Positions 24,088 to 34,542 of a stretch of DNA of 64,000 bases are shown here, piece by piece (position 1 is the first letter of the stretch; each line of letters starts with the position of its first letter). The DNA is from Cliona cf. orientalis (taxonomy: Eukaryota > Porifera > Demospongiae > Clionaida > Clionaidae). The notes under the pieces were generated by a model. The model made no database searches. It saw only the letters and a program-made list of their open reading frames with translations, and was not told the origin of the DNA. The translations under genes and the position numbers were made by a program. The DNA is taken from contig OZ005707.1 of assembly GCA_963930775.1 (NCBI GenBank), positions 1,674,001-1,738,000 of the forward strand, given 5' to 3'.

Positions 24088-24898
24088 TTAGTTACCATAC
24101 ACTTCCTGTACCGAGTTATCAGACAGGGTGGACAGATCTTCTTTCTCTGCCTCATCACCATGGTGTAGTTGTAGTGTAATCTCAGCAGATCTAGAGGGGA
24201 TGTTGCGGTGCTCTGGCTGAGGTTGATCCACATGTGCTGCATCCTGCTCTCCTGCACTTTGAAACGTCTGGTATGGGATCTCAGAATACAACTCATTGTC
24301 CGAATCTTTCTTGAAAGTCGAACAGGCTTCGTTCTGAGGGGGTGCACTGGGGATTCCAGGACCTGGTACAAATGCTGATCCGACTGGATTCATGACAGTG
24401 TAAGCATCAGTTTGTAGTAACTTGTACTGTGCACTGTGTGTATGTATGTATGTATTGTGTTGATGTAATGTTATTGTGGTTTTTTGTCATTTCCTGTATC
24501 TAAGGATGTGTTATATACTTATGTAATTTTTGCCAGAGTATAAAGCATGCATGCATAAACTATATTATCAGTTGCCAAGCAAATAATACGCTTGAGAGCA
24601 GCAGTGACCTGCGTGCACGGTCACCACACAGATACAATATAGATTACGGTTAAGGGTGTACGGATTCTGTGTGACTGTGACATTTCGTGTGTTCGTGTTA
24701 TAAGGAACTTTCCAAGGGGAAGGTCTGGAGTATCATAGAATTTCGTGAGGGAAACCATGGAATTTGTAGTGCCAGGTCCTCCAGTGAAGGCCCCTGCTGA
24801 TGTGCCGAATGGTGTAGCAGTGTATGTTCCTATTCCCATACCCAAGCTACATGTATGTATTACTGAAAAGGACATTACCGGTATTTGCCTCTTGCTGC
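24088..24898 (-). pseudogene. Decayed type A tail exon of IgR-3
   Basis: Homology to the A tails is clear at both ends. The proximal part has TYTATPFGTSAGAFTGGPG and the distal part (24393-24088) has ELYSEIP and a final VYGN. A stop at 24847-24849, a frameshift near 24718 and an inserted segment separate them. PPPQY has become PPQNE, losing the tyrosine. Relics of the motifs remain but cannot be read as one tail. Confidence 0.82.
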
Positions 24899-27800
24899 CT
24901 GTAATAATATTATTATTAACAGTAAGTTAAACATGAGGTTACACTTAGAATGTGCTTAGGTAAATAATAGTAGTGGCTAGCTATAATGTTATACTCTTCC
25001 ATGCTTCTCAGGTTTATTTCTTAGGGTGATAACTATAATATATATATGACATTGTATGTTCTTAATAGACTGAGAAAATTAATCTTTGTGTAAATAATAA
25101 TATTATTATCTTTGTCTGACTACCTTTGCTTAGCTTTTTTAGACCTCTTCCAGCACACAAACACCAGGATGATCACAATAATAATAATAATAAAGATTAT
25201 AACAATCAGCACGCCTCCTCCCACTCCAGCTCCTACAGCTGCAGTGCCATCAGATGGGACAGCTGTCAAAGACAGAGAATAATAATATCATACAACATGT
25301 TAACCGATAACCAGCTCACTTGTTAGTGGTTGATCAGTTGATGTTGGTACAGGATTTCCAGTAGCTACATCGATCATTGTCATAATATTAAGTGTACGTA
25401 TATGCGATTTATTCAAAATATACTGATACAATTTAGCTAGTTGTAATAGCTAATTATACTCACAGTGGACAACTAGATCCCAAAGCGCTTGTTTGATGAC
25501 AATGTACGGAGGAGGGCGGAATCGAAGAGTGGCATTGCATCTGTACTCCATGGAGTGTGAGGTGTCCAGAGAGGAAAATGTGAGAGATTTCATCACTGTA
25601 CCATCCCCAGACTCCACTAAGAGTCCGAGTCTGATTCCACCATCCGTCACAATCCGATTCCCCATATCATCATACCAATCGACCGTAGGAATACTTTGGA
25701 GGTGGGGGGACTTCCTAACGACACAGCTGAGAGTAAAATTCTTGCCCTCCCGTGGAGTAGTGGGTGAAATTGTTACTAACACATACAAGGCACTTTCAGG
25801 ATCAACTGAAACATCAAACATGCTGATAATAATTATTATTAATAAAAGTGTTAATAATAATTATTAATGCTGATTAATAATTTATATATAAGTATTAATA
25901 ATTATCTACCTTCGACTTGAATGGTAATGTTATGCTCTTGTGCTCCAAATAGAGCATTGCTCCTGCACGTGTACTGGTCACTGTGATCATTTTCAGTGAC
26001 TGACTGAATACTCAGCTCTCCTTCAAAACCTTCTGTTGAGGACAAAACTTGTCCATTGTGCAACCAATCGATGGACTGAACCCCAAAATCAGAGGAGCAG
26101 GTAATGGACACATCACTGCCAAGAGCGAATGCTCCATGCTCAGACACACCAATACCTACATGAAAATAATATTATCATACTTTAATTTTTCAATAATATG
26201 TGATCACACATTAGCTACCATGGAAGTTATTCTCTTGTGTATCACTGTCGAACAGATTTATGATAGTGCAGCTGTACTGTCCTGAGAAGTCATTCACATT
26301 TTTCTGCAGGACAACTAGAAGATTGTCATAGGAGGAGGTGGTGCCATCTCTTAAGATCTGATACACTGCATAGATCTGGTCATCAGTGTTGACAGGCTGA
26401 CCGTCTAGAGTCCATGAAACTTTTGTGGCTGCTGAACCACTTGAAGAGCAATTCAGTGTGAAATAGGGATAGATGCCCTGTGAAGAAGCTGTTAGGGACT
26501 GAATAACAGGAGATGGTGGAGACCCTGAGGTATAGATGTGTATAGTCCAAATCATAGCAGTTTTCTACTTGCATGAAACAATGACTCACCGAACACAAGG
26601 TAGATACCCAGATAGATTCTCTGCTCAGAACCAGTTTCGTCTGGAATCACACAAGAATAGATTCCATCCCACTGACCAGCTGGAAATCGATTGTCAGAGC
26701 CAGATACAGAAATCTCAACCACTCCTGGGTTGCTCTGATTTCCCACACTAACTTCAAATGCATGAGTCCCTGGAAGAGTGTAGTCATCTCCATTCGGAGC
26801 AATCCATCGTCCAATTCCAGCCTCTCTTCTCCCTGAAAGACAAAAGAAACTCCCTCGAAGAAAGCCATTGTCAGCTCTAATCACACTATTGTTTGTGAAA
26901 AGTCCAGAACTGGAATGATAGAGACCCACTCCTGTAATGAGAATATCAATGATAACACATGCACACATACACACACATAACGTGGTACTGGTTATAATTA
27001 TAATCTTAATTTCTCACCAGATGTTGAAATATCCATGCTAACACTGCCTTGATTGCCCACACTGTCAGTAACAGTACATGTGTGTATGCCAGAGTCCACA
27101 GCTTTGAGATACTGTGTGCTAACTGTAGCTGCTCTTGACTGACTCAGAACAAAACAGTCTCCTGAACAGGTTGAAGTCCACTCGTATGTCACTGCACCGG
27201 TGGGAGGAGTTGGACTGAGGCCAACTTGACAGGCTAAGACTTGGTGTGTTCCGACTTGACTTGTACCATTGGTCTGAATTGTCAATCCGAGACGACCTAC
27301 ACATTAACATTTATGGCAACTGATCATGATTAAATTTTGTAAATTTAGTTACCCGTTGTCACTTGCACGCTGAAATTCCTTGAATCACGGTAGCCAACAT
27401 TTAGAATTGTCACAGCGCACGTATACAGTCCTCCATGTGACACTCGTAGTGGGTTGAACTGGAGACTATAGTCCACTCTCTGGGTGCTGGTTTGCCTCAT
27501 TATGGTGAAATCACCCCCAGAGGTTATGTTCTGTCCTTCAGTATCTATCCAGGTTATCACAGTGTCCCCTGAATGGTCCACAAGTTCCACTGCGGAACAT
27601 ATTAGGGTGAAATTGTTCCCAGCTGCTGGAGAATTGTCACTACCAGTTATGGAAATGATAACAGCTGTAGATTGAATTATAGTTCAAAAGATGACCATTA
27701 TCGTGAAATAGCTACGTAAATTGAAGACAATTGATGTGAAACTTACAAGCATTTTGAACTTCAAATGATCTGATTTCACTTCTCGTAGTCCCAATAGTAT

Positions 27801-30800
27801 TGGTAGATTCTACTTGGAAATAGTAGACTGTGGCATGTTGCAGCTGCGTAAGTTCAACAGAGTATGCACTGACACCTGTGACACCACGAACTGAGGCGCT
27901 TCTTTGATCTAAATTTATTCGGTTGGTGCCGTACACCACTATATAGGTCTCTGAGGTATATGCCACTCTGGAGACAGACCAAGAGATGGTGACTGTAGAG
28001 AAACTAGTGACAATGGAGTCAATACTGGTAGCTGCAAGTGGGGATCTTGGTCCTGAATTTCACCAAGCAAACAAGATTTATAAGAGCATAGTTCTACAAT
28101 AGCTATACTCTACCTTGAACATTGACAGTAGCTGTATCTGAGGAAGCATCGCCATCTCCAACGCGAGCACTGCAGTTGTACACATATCCTCCAGACTGAG
28201 TCTCAGAGGCTGTCAACCTGCTAGTATCTCCGGACATAGCAATGATGACTGAGCCTCCGTTGTGAATGAGCTCTGTAGAAGATCCACTACCCAGCGCCTG
28301 TTTGTACCAGGTAAATATCTTCATGGTTGTAGAGATAGAAGCTGATGTTGCAGTACAGGTGAGGGTGAAGCTGTTTGAAGGTGGAACATCAATCACAGAA
28401 ATTTGAGCAGGAGAAATTGACACTGTCAGTCCAACAACTGTGAAGGTAAAAATAAATAGCTAGAAATAAGCTCTCAATGCATATAATAACAATTGAAGGA
28501 CATACCCTGAACATTAAGAGTGTATGTGTTTGATCTTGCCAAGGTGGAAGCTAAAATATACACAGATAGTGGGTCTGGTCTCACTACAGCTTCACAGCTA
28601 TAGCCCATTTGGGAGTCAGCTCCAATGCTTAGGTCTGTGATAGTCAGAATAGAACTGTACAACTGATTTGAAATGGCTGTTGTATTAGAGATTGCGATCC
28701 TTGGACTTGAGCCATTAGTGATTATTCCACTGGTTCTTCTCCAAGTGAAGTCAACAGTGACTGGTGTGTTAACATGATGGCTGACTGTGGCCTGACACTG
28801 GACGGAGAAGGTGTCTCCAACCACGTGCTGAGGCTCGGAGGATAGGACAGTGAGACTCACTGTGGGTGAGGGAACTGTAGGGATACAAAGGTTAATTAAT
28901 GTTGCATGCCAGAATTAGGGAGTAGAAGGGAGTAAAATTTAATAACGACTACCCCACTAACTACACATACACTATAAGTTGTGCTCGCACTTTGCATGGC
29001 TTTGCAGCACATAAGCAAAACAAAATACAATGTATGATTCAAGCCATGAGGCACTAGTAAACATATATCAGCCTTGAGCTCAGCTGCATCCTGTACCATT
29101 GAATATCAGTGGCTATGCACTATATTATTATTGCAAGCAAGCAGATTGGCCCTGTTCATAATGATATTATTGATTAGGTTAACAAGTTTAAACATAAAAC
29201 AATCAAGAGGTACGGAGGGTGGGGAATAAAGCCATGAGCTCTGATGATGATAACCCAACATTTCTTGGACCCTGCAGCTGATCTTCACTGCTGGGAGAAA
29301 GTGGAGTTCCACTGGGTGTGAGCCACTGAGGGGATGGCTGGTTCACGAGACCAGCTATTGTCTTATGTCCTGTGCAGTCCATAAACTACCCACCATACAA
29401 AGGAGTACGAGATATAGGGATGTTGATGTCTTTACTATAGTGCTGTGTGTGTTGCACTCTTGAATAAATACTGCCGCAAAAACTGTAAACAACTAGTAAG
29501 TGTATATATGATTCACCTTAAAGCAACACGGAGGTCATGTGCGAAACTAATAACAAATATATATACTTGAATCAGCGTTAGTCCCCTAATATTACTGTTT
29601 ATTTTAGAGTCCTGTGCTAATCTTGCTTTCACACACTAGCTGATGTTTGCTCACTTTGCAAAGCAAATTACCAGATCCTGTTCCAACTTTACGGATCTAT
29701 CCGTGATTTTCCGAAAATACATATTATTATAGTTACAGATGTACGATTTTTCAATACGAATTTTCGAGACCGTGATAATATATAATATATGGAGTCAGCA
29801 ATCAAATATCAGCCACCACATATAGTCAGACGCCTGTATCTCAGGAATGGAAAGAGCTATGATCACCATTCTTGCGCTGACTGGTAGTTCTAGTCAAATG
29901 CTGATTACATATAATATACCAAATCCAAAGTCTCTGCGATAAACCATTTGTGAGCTAGAGACAAAAATGTTCACCTGTCTGATTTATGCAACTATCACTG
30001 ACGTTTGTACCAAATTTCAGACTAATTAATTATTTCCATTACCGCTAAAAATGCTGTGTGGAGTGCCAGATTTGGAACATAATATGACCACCTATCCTAG
30101 CTGTTACTGGCCACCAATTTTTAGCTCACAGTGTTACTTGAATCAAGTATGATAAGGCTTTAAGTAGATACTCCTCATAGCATCAATATTCAGACACTTT
30201 TGTTCCATTTTTTCAATGATTCAAATTTTAAAATCATCTTTTCAATCCTTGGATAATCACAAATTGATTAATTGATAGAACTTATTATTATAACTAGGCT
30301 GTATTTGTCTTAATGTAATGAATTGAGGCGTTTTTAATTACCCAATTTCGAATTTCTTAGCCAAGTCTTGCACCTGATTTCCATAAAAAGTGTCTGAATA
30401 ATATTGATGATATAAAGAGTATCTACTTAAAGCCTTGTCATATTTGATTCAAGTAACACTGTGAGCTAAAATTTGGTTCCAGATTCCAAATCTGGCACTC
30501 CACACATCATTTTTAGTGGTTTTGGAACTAATTGTCTGAAATTAATTTGGTACAAACGTCTGGTAGTTGCATAAATCAGACGGGTGAACATTTTTGTCTC
30601 TAGCTCACACATGATTTATATCGCAGAGACTTTGGACTAGTCTCGTGAACCAGACCACTCCCTCCGCAGTGCTGGATGTACTGCATCACCAGCACTCGTG
30701 CTGGTGATGCAATACATTAATTTTGAACTGTACATATTGTGGTGCATATCTTGTATACTGCTGAAATGTTTTATCATTAATTTTCTAACTCCATGCTTAC

Positions 30801-33461
30801 ACTACTAAGACAAGAAAAAGTGAGTTGCTCCGGAGGTACTTCATGGGAAACATTATGCCAAACTATAATTATTATGATTGCATGGGATATTAATAGGGCC
30901 ATGAGACTACATCGTATTACACCAATCTCAGTGGCATCATTTCTCTCTCCAATGAAAAAATTTTTTGATATTATATAAATTGATGAATTTTTTTATTGAG
31001 AGAGATAATGCCAGATTGGTACAACACGACCTAGTCTCATGACTATCAATATCACAATGCAATCAAGGAGCTCACTGGAATGATCCCATTAACCACCACA
31101 TGACTAAAATTAATTTTCAAGGGTATAGTGGCATGAGTGCATGGTGGAAGATTAGCTCTTAATTGAGGGATAATTGGGAAAACTTACTTTGAATTGTCAC
31201 GGCAAAGGTCACTAATTTGACAATTGGTGACGTGAGAGCTGGTGATGACAGACTAGCTTGGCAGATGTAGTTCCCAGCATGAGAAGTACGGAGTGTGGGG
31301 AATAAAGCCACGAGCTCTGACGATGATAACCCAACATTTCTTGGACCCTGCAGCTGAACTTCACTACTGGGTGAGAGTGGAGTTCCACTGGGTGTGAGCC
31401 ACTGAGGGGACGGCTGCTTCACAAGACCAGCTATTGTCTTATGTCCTGTGCAGTCCATGCTGTAAGACTGACCCAGGATTGGAGCAGTGTCACCTGACAT
31501 AGCTATCACTTCCAGCGCCTCGGAAGGTACTGAAAATACTATGATAATAATTATGAAATTATGATTGCACTAGTTCCATTACCATTGATGACAAATTTGA
31601 CGTGAAGGGCTTCAGTATCCTCTGTACTTAAATTATGCCCAGAACATGTGAAAGATTTGTGATGAATAGAGTCGTTAGCTGAGTAGCTTAGTTGATCGCC
31701 ATTGACTACTGTATTACCATCTTCATCATACCACACATAAGTGGAGACAGACTCAAGTGTGCATGTGATAGAGCTGGAACCACCAACAGTGTGCATCGCA
31801 ATGAAGTAGTGAACTGCATGATAAAATATATCAATATTAATGCATACACGTGGCTAATAGCAACAAACTTCTAGTTATGTTGCGATCTGGAATTGGTCCG
31901 TCCATTGAGCTGACTGGATTGCATCTGTATAAACCTTCAGCCAGCTGAGTTGGTAGGTAGATGCGCAAAAAATTGTCGAATTTAGTTGTCTGCCTGTTCC
32001 TAAGCTTTGTTGTAATCTCGTAAGTTCCACCGCTAACCAAATCCACTCCATTTCTCTCCCAGAATGTAAATGTTGGAAGAAGGCCAGTCGTTGGACAATT
32101 GAGAGTGAGTGGAGACTCACTGCTACGACCCAGCTGGTCAAGTTGAAACTCCAAAACAGCTGCATAAAACAGTGGCTCTCAATCATGTCAACAAGCTACT
32201 AGCTGCTAATGAGTAATGATGGATCATGCATACATGCATGTATGAATGGGGCAAGCTATGGACCAGGTCTGTGGTGCTCTAGTACAGTTTAGTTTCTGTG
32301 TAGCTAGCTAATGTGATAATATAGAAGTTTCTTGGAGGTTGAAATTATGATTTAGCTATTGAAATGGATTTCAGTTGGGAGTTGGCCATGAAAGCTTATC
32401 AGTATTGAATAACAGATACTTATTGATATAATATGTTATTTTAACATAACAGAAATAATTATTTACCAGAGTATGTGTGGGAGTAGATGCCAATATACAG
32501 AGTCTGCATTACTCCTTGATCATCTGGAACAATGCAGGAGTAAATACCATTGTAAGTGGAGGTAAAAGGTTGTAGTGATGGGCTTTGTAGCTGAAAGGTG
32601 TTGTAACTGGGGTAGCCAGAGCCGTTGGTGAATTGAATGGAGAAAGGATCTGTGAAATTCCTCGTAATATCCAGCCCCTGTGGGGAGATCCACTGCCCCA
32701 CATTGGAACTGAATGATGAAGAATGACAGTAGATGGTTCCAATGTCTCCACTTGCCAATGCTTGGAAAGAACTTGTATTATACAAGAAATCTGAAGCGCT
32801 CCTCAACCCAGCTCCTGTATACGCATGAATAATTTTACTTGAAGCAAAGCATACCAATATCAAAATTTAATAACACTCTCATACTATTAGGGCATTCATG
32901 TATTAGTTACAGGGCATTGATAACTATTAATTCTTGTGTGGATTAATTATTCATAGCTGATACGATGTTCAGAGTATAAACGTTTAAAGTGCCTTATCAC
33001 ATTACACTTGCTCACCTGTCACTCTTCCAATCATCCAAGTTGCATGTCCACTATTTCCTGATTGATCCGTCGCATTGCACATCACTGTGTCCAGGCAGGC
33101 TGTGGGCGTAGATGGAATTCGAATGTCAAATTGGCTCACATTTGTATAATTTTCAAATGTCTGCACAACCAAAGGAGGCTGCTGATTGCTGCAGAGGAGA
33201 GTCCAGTTGTATACCACCATGCTTGTGTTACCAGTCACAGTACAGTTGAACAAGATCGATCGTGCTGCAGGGTATGGCTCAGAGGCTGGAAGAGTTGTTA
33301 TGCTTACAGTCAAACCTGCACATCATAAAAAAATATTATTATTATTGTCACTCAAATTTGTGTAATACATAGCCCCTTTTATAATTACTTTGAGTCTGTC
33401 CACCAGTAGTGCTGCATGCCACAAGTAACAGAAAGTACAGAAAAGACATGTAGCTCTTCAT
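24088..33461 (-). CDS. IgR-3: tandem paralogue with open ectodomain and ruined tail
   Basis: Exons: 33461-33389, 33315-33016, 32814-32467, 32159-31869, 31813-31583, 31529-31188, 28874-28506, 28437-28114, 28052-27747, 27664-27353, 27296-27018, 26931-26590, 26524-26219, 26155-25910, 25805-25464, 25364-25320, 25262-25124, then a tail exon from 24898. All ectodomain exons keep phase and frame. The tail exon has 6- and 10-nt insertions giving an in-frame stop at 24847-24849, a 1-nt loss in a G run near 24718 and an insertion of about 235 bp at 24411-24645. The likely product is a 1548-aa receptor with the full ectodomain and membrane anchor but only about 17 tail residues. It could act as a non-signalling or decoy form, or be a pseudogene caught early. 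Confidence 0.8.
24411..24645. mobile_element. Insertion of about 235 bp in the IgR-3 tail exon
   Basis: IgR-1 and IgR-2 are continuous here. IgR-3 has about 235 bp of unrelated AT-rich sequence, including a GTAT-repeat tract and a short hairpin (GTGACC/GGTCAC). I cannot see clear terminal repeats or a long target duplication, so the element class is open. Confidence 0.55.
25124..25262 (-). other. IgR-3 transmembrane exon with an (ATT)n isoleucine run
   Basis: The exon is 139 nt against 172 in IgR-1. The Ser/Gln-rich juxtamembrane part is missing, and a trinucleotide repeat (plus strand AAT) adds consecutive Ile codons, giving IIFIIIIIVIIL. The frame is kept and it ends KRSKKAKQR. Confidence 0.8.
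25806..25909. repeat. Chimeric intron between Ig12 and Ig13 of IgR-3
   Basis: The intron carries an IgR-1-like version of this intron followed directly by an IgR-2-like version, both starting TGCTGAT. It looks like a recombination join between paralogues. Confidence 0.55.
29216..29382 (-). pseudogene. Ectopic Ig5 exon fragment in intron 6 of IgR-3
   Basis: About 167 bp match the middle of the Ig5 exon in the same orientation and stay in frame: DCTGHKTIAGLVNQPSPQ through QGPRNVGLSSSEL. It lacks both splice borders and replaces about 10 bp of normal intron. The real Ig5 exon is intact at 31188-31529. It is best explained by non-allelic gene conversion or template switching. Confidence 0.8.
29683..30719. 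mobile_element. 1.04-kb insertion with long inverted arms (foldback element)
   Basis: Absent from the same intron in IgR-1 and IgR-2. An arm at about 29924-30208 is an imperfect inverted copy of about 30380-30638, with about 170 bp between. The shared text includes CAAAGTCTCTGCGAT and TTTAAGTAGATAC with their complements. No coding capacity is seen. It is probably a non-autonomous foldback or MITE-type DNA element. Confidence 0.65.
30683..30710. repeat. Perfect 13-bp hairpin near the end of the insertion
   Basis: GCATCACCAGCAC, a 2-nt spacer, then its exact reverse complement. It sits at the right end of the foldback insertion and may be part of the element's terminus. Confidence 0.75.
30926..31020. 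repeat. Foldback hairpin element in intron 6 of IgR-3
   Basis: Third copy of the intron 6 hairpin, with conserved ends (GTGGCATCATTTCTCTC and GAGAGATAATGCCAG) and a shortened, AT-rich centre. Confidence 0.6.
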
Positions 33462-34085
33462 TTTTACAGTCTATAGATGCAACACTATGCAACTGCAAAC
33501 TCCAAAGTAGACTGCCTCAGAGCACTCTTAATATCTGGAATGTGAATTAATCACAAGGCCAGGAAATGACTCATAATTACATCATCTATCACAGCTAGCA
33601 GTTTTTAAGGGAGTTCCAATCACAGGTGATTCTGGATCCCTCAGCTAGCCATGATCATGAGACTTAGCTATTAGCCTAGCCTTGTCTTCAGGTCCACTTC
33701 CTGGATTAGAAATGATTGGTAGGCACTATGGATTTTGTATATGTATGTGACCAGCTATGAGAAGGGACCATTAGCTATATGTTTTTGTTTGTAGCTTATT
33801 GTTGTATTAATGGAGTAATGTACTCTAGTGCAATCTGCTGTGTGTTTGTATACTGATACAAGCATAACCACTATACATTAGAAAACAAGTTGGAAAGTAT
33901 CCACATGATTTCGTCTCATACTCTCTTACTCTTCTCAGATAGGGCAAAAATATCATTTTGTCGTATAAATACACCAATCTCTATATTATGTAAACTATTC
34001 ATTTTAAATGCTAAATCTATTGCATGGCTATGTGTATATACTTCTAGTAGCAGCTCTATGTTATTATCAGTATTAATTTTGAGAA
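33462..34085. other. Spacer between IgR-4 stop and IgR-3 start
   Basis: Non-coding, 624 bp, homologous to the IgR-1 and IgR-2 upstream regions. It probably holds the IgR-4 3' end and the IgR-3 promoter. Nothing else is seen. Confidence 0.55.
33567..33574. promoter_or_regulatory. TGACTCAT (AP-1-like) site upstream of IgR-3
   Basis: The octamer lies 106 bp upstream of the IgR-3 ATG, equivalent to the sites before IgR-1 and IgR-2. Confidence 0.35.
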
Positions 34086-34542
34086 TCATAGATTTCCATA
34101 CATTTCCTGCACGGAAATATCTGACTTCAGAGTGTCCCCTTTCTCTGTGTTGCTACAGTGAAGGAGCTCTGTGGAGGATACATATTCATCTTGTGGTTGA
34201 TCTTCCTCTTCATAATTCAAGCGTTCTCCTGGTATCTCGGAATAAAGCTGATCCTTTACGTTTGCTGAATAAAAGGCTTTATTATACTGTGGAGGAGGAT
34301 CTTGTGGTGCAAACGCTGATACAGCTGGATTCATATGGGTGTAAAAGTCTGAGCGGTCATATGCATTAGGTGGGGTCAAATATTGATCTTTCTGCTCTAG
34401 ACCGTCAGGTGATTTTTTGAGGGATAGTGTCATTGTATTCGCTGGGCGTGGTCTCCCTTGCATACTGTATGTTGCTGCACCGCATGGTCTCATTGCCAAG
34501 TCTAGACTATTGCTGAAGATAACATCATTTGCTTCCTGATGT
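34086..34542 (-). other. IgR-4 cytoplasmic tail exon, type B
   Basis: About 151 residues. Motifs in order are QYLTPP, AYDRSDFYTHMNPA (with YxxM), PPPQY, QLYSEIPGERLNYEEE (YxxI) and a C-terminal MYGNL (YxN and YxxL-like end). The order YTxMNPA, PPPQY, LYSEIPGE, YGN is shared with tail A, showing common origin, while flanking text differs. It lacks the internal PQYGNI of type A. Confidence 0.86.

Larger units (their letters stand above)
28875..31187 (-). other. Expanded intron 6 of IgR-3
   Basis: This 2313-nt intron matches the 1.36-kb introns of IgR-1 and IgR-2 plus two additions: an Ig5 exon fragment at 29216-29382 and a 1.04-kb insertion at 29683-30719. A hairpin element lies at 30926-31020. 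No real exon is seen apart from the ectopic Ig5 piece. Confidence 0.7.
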
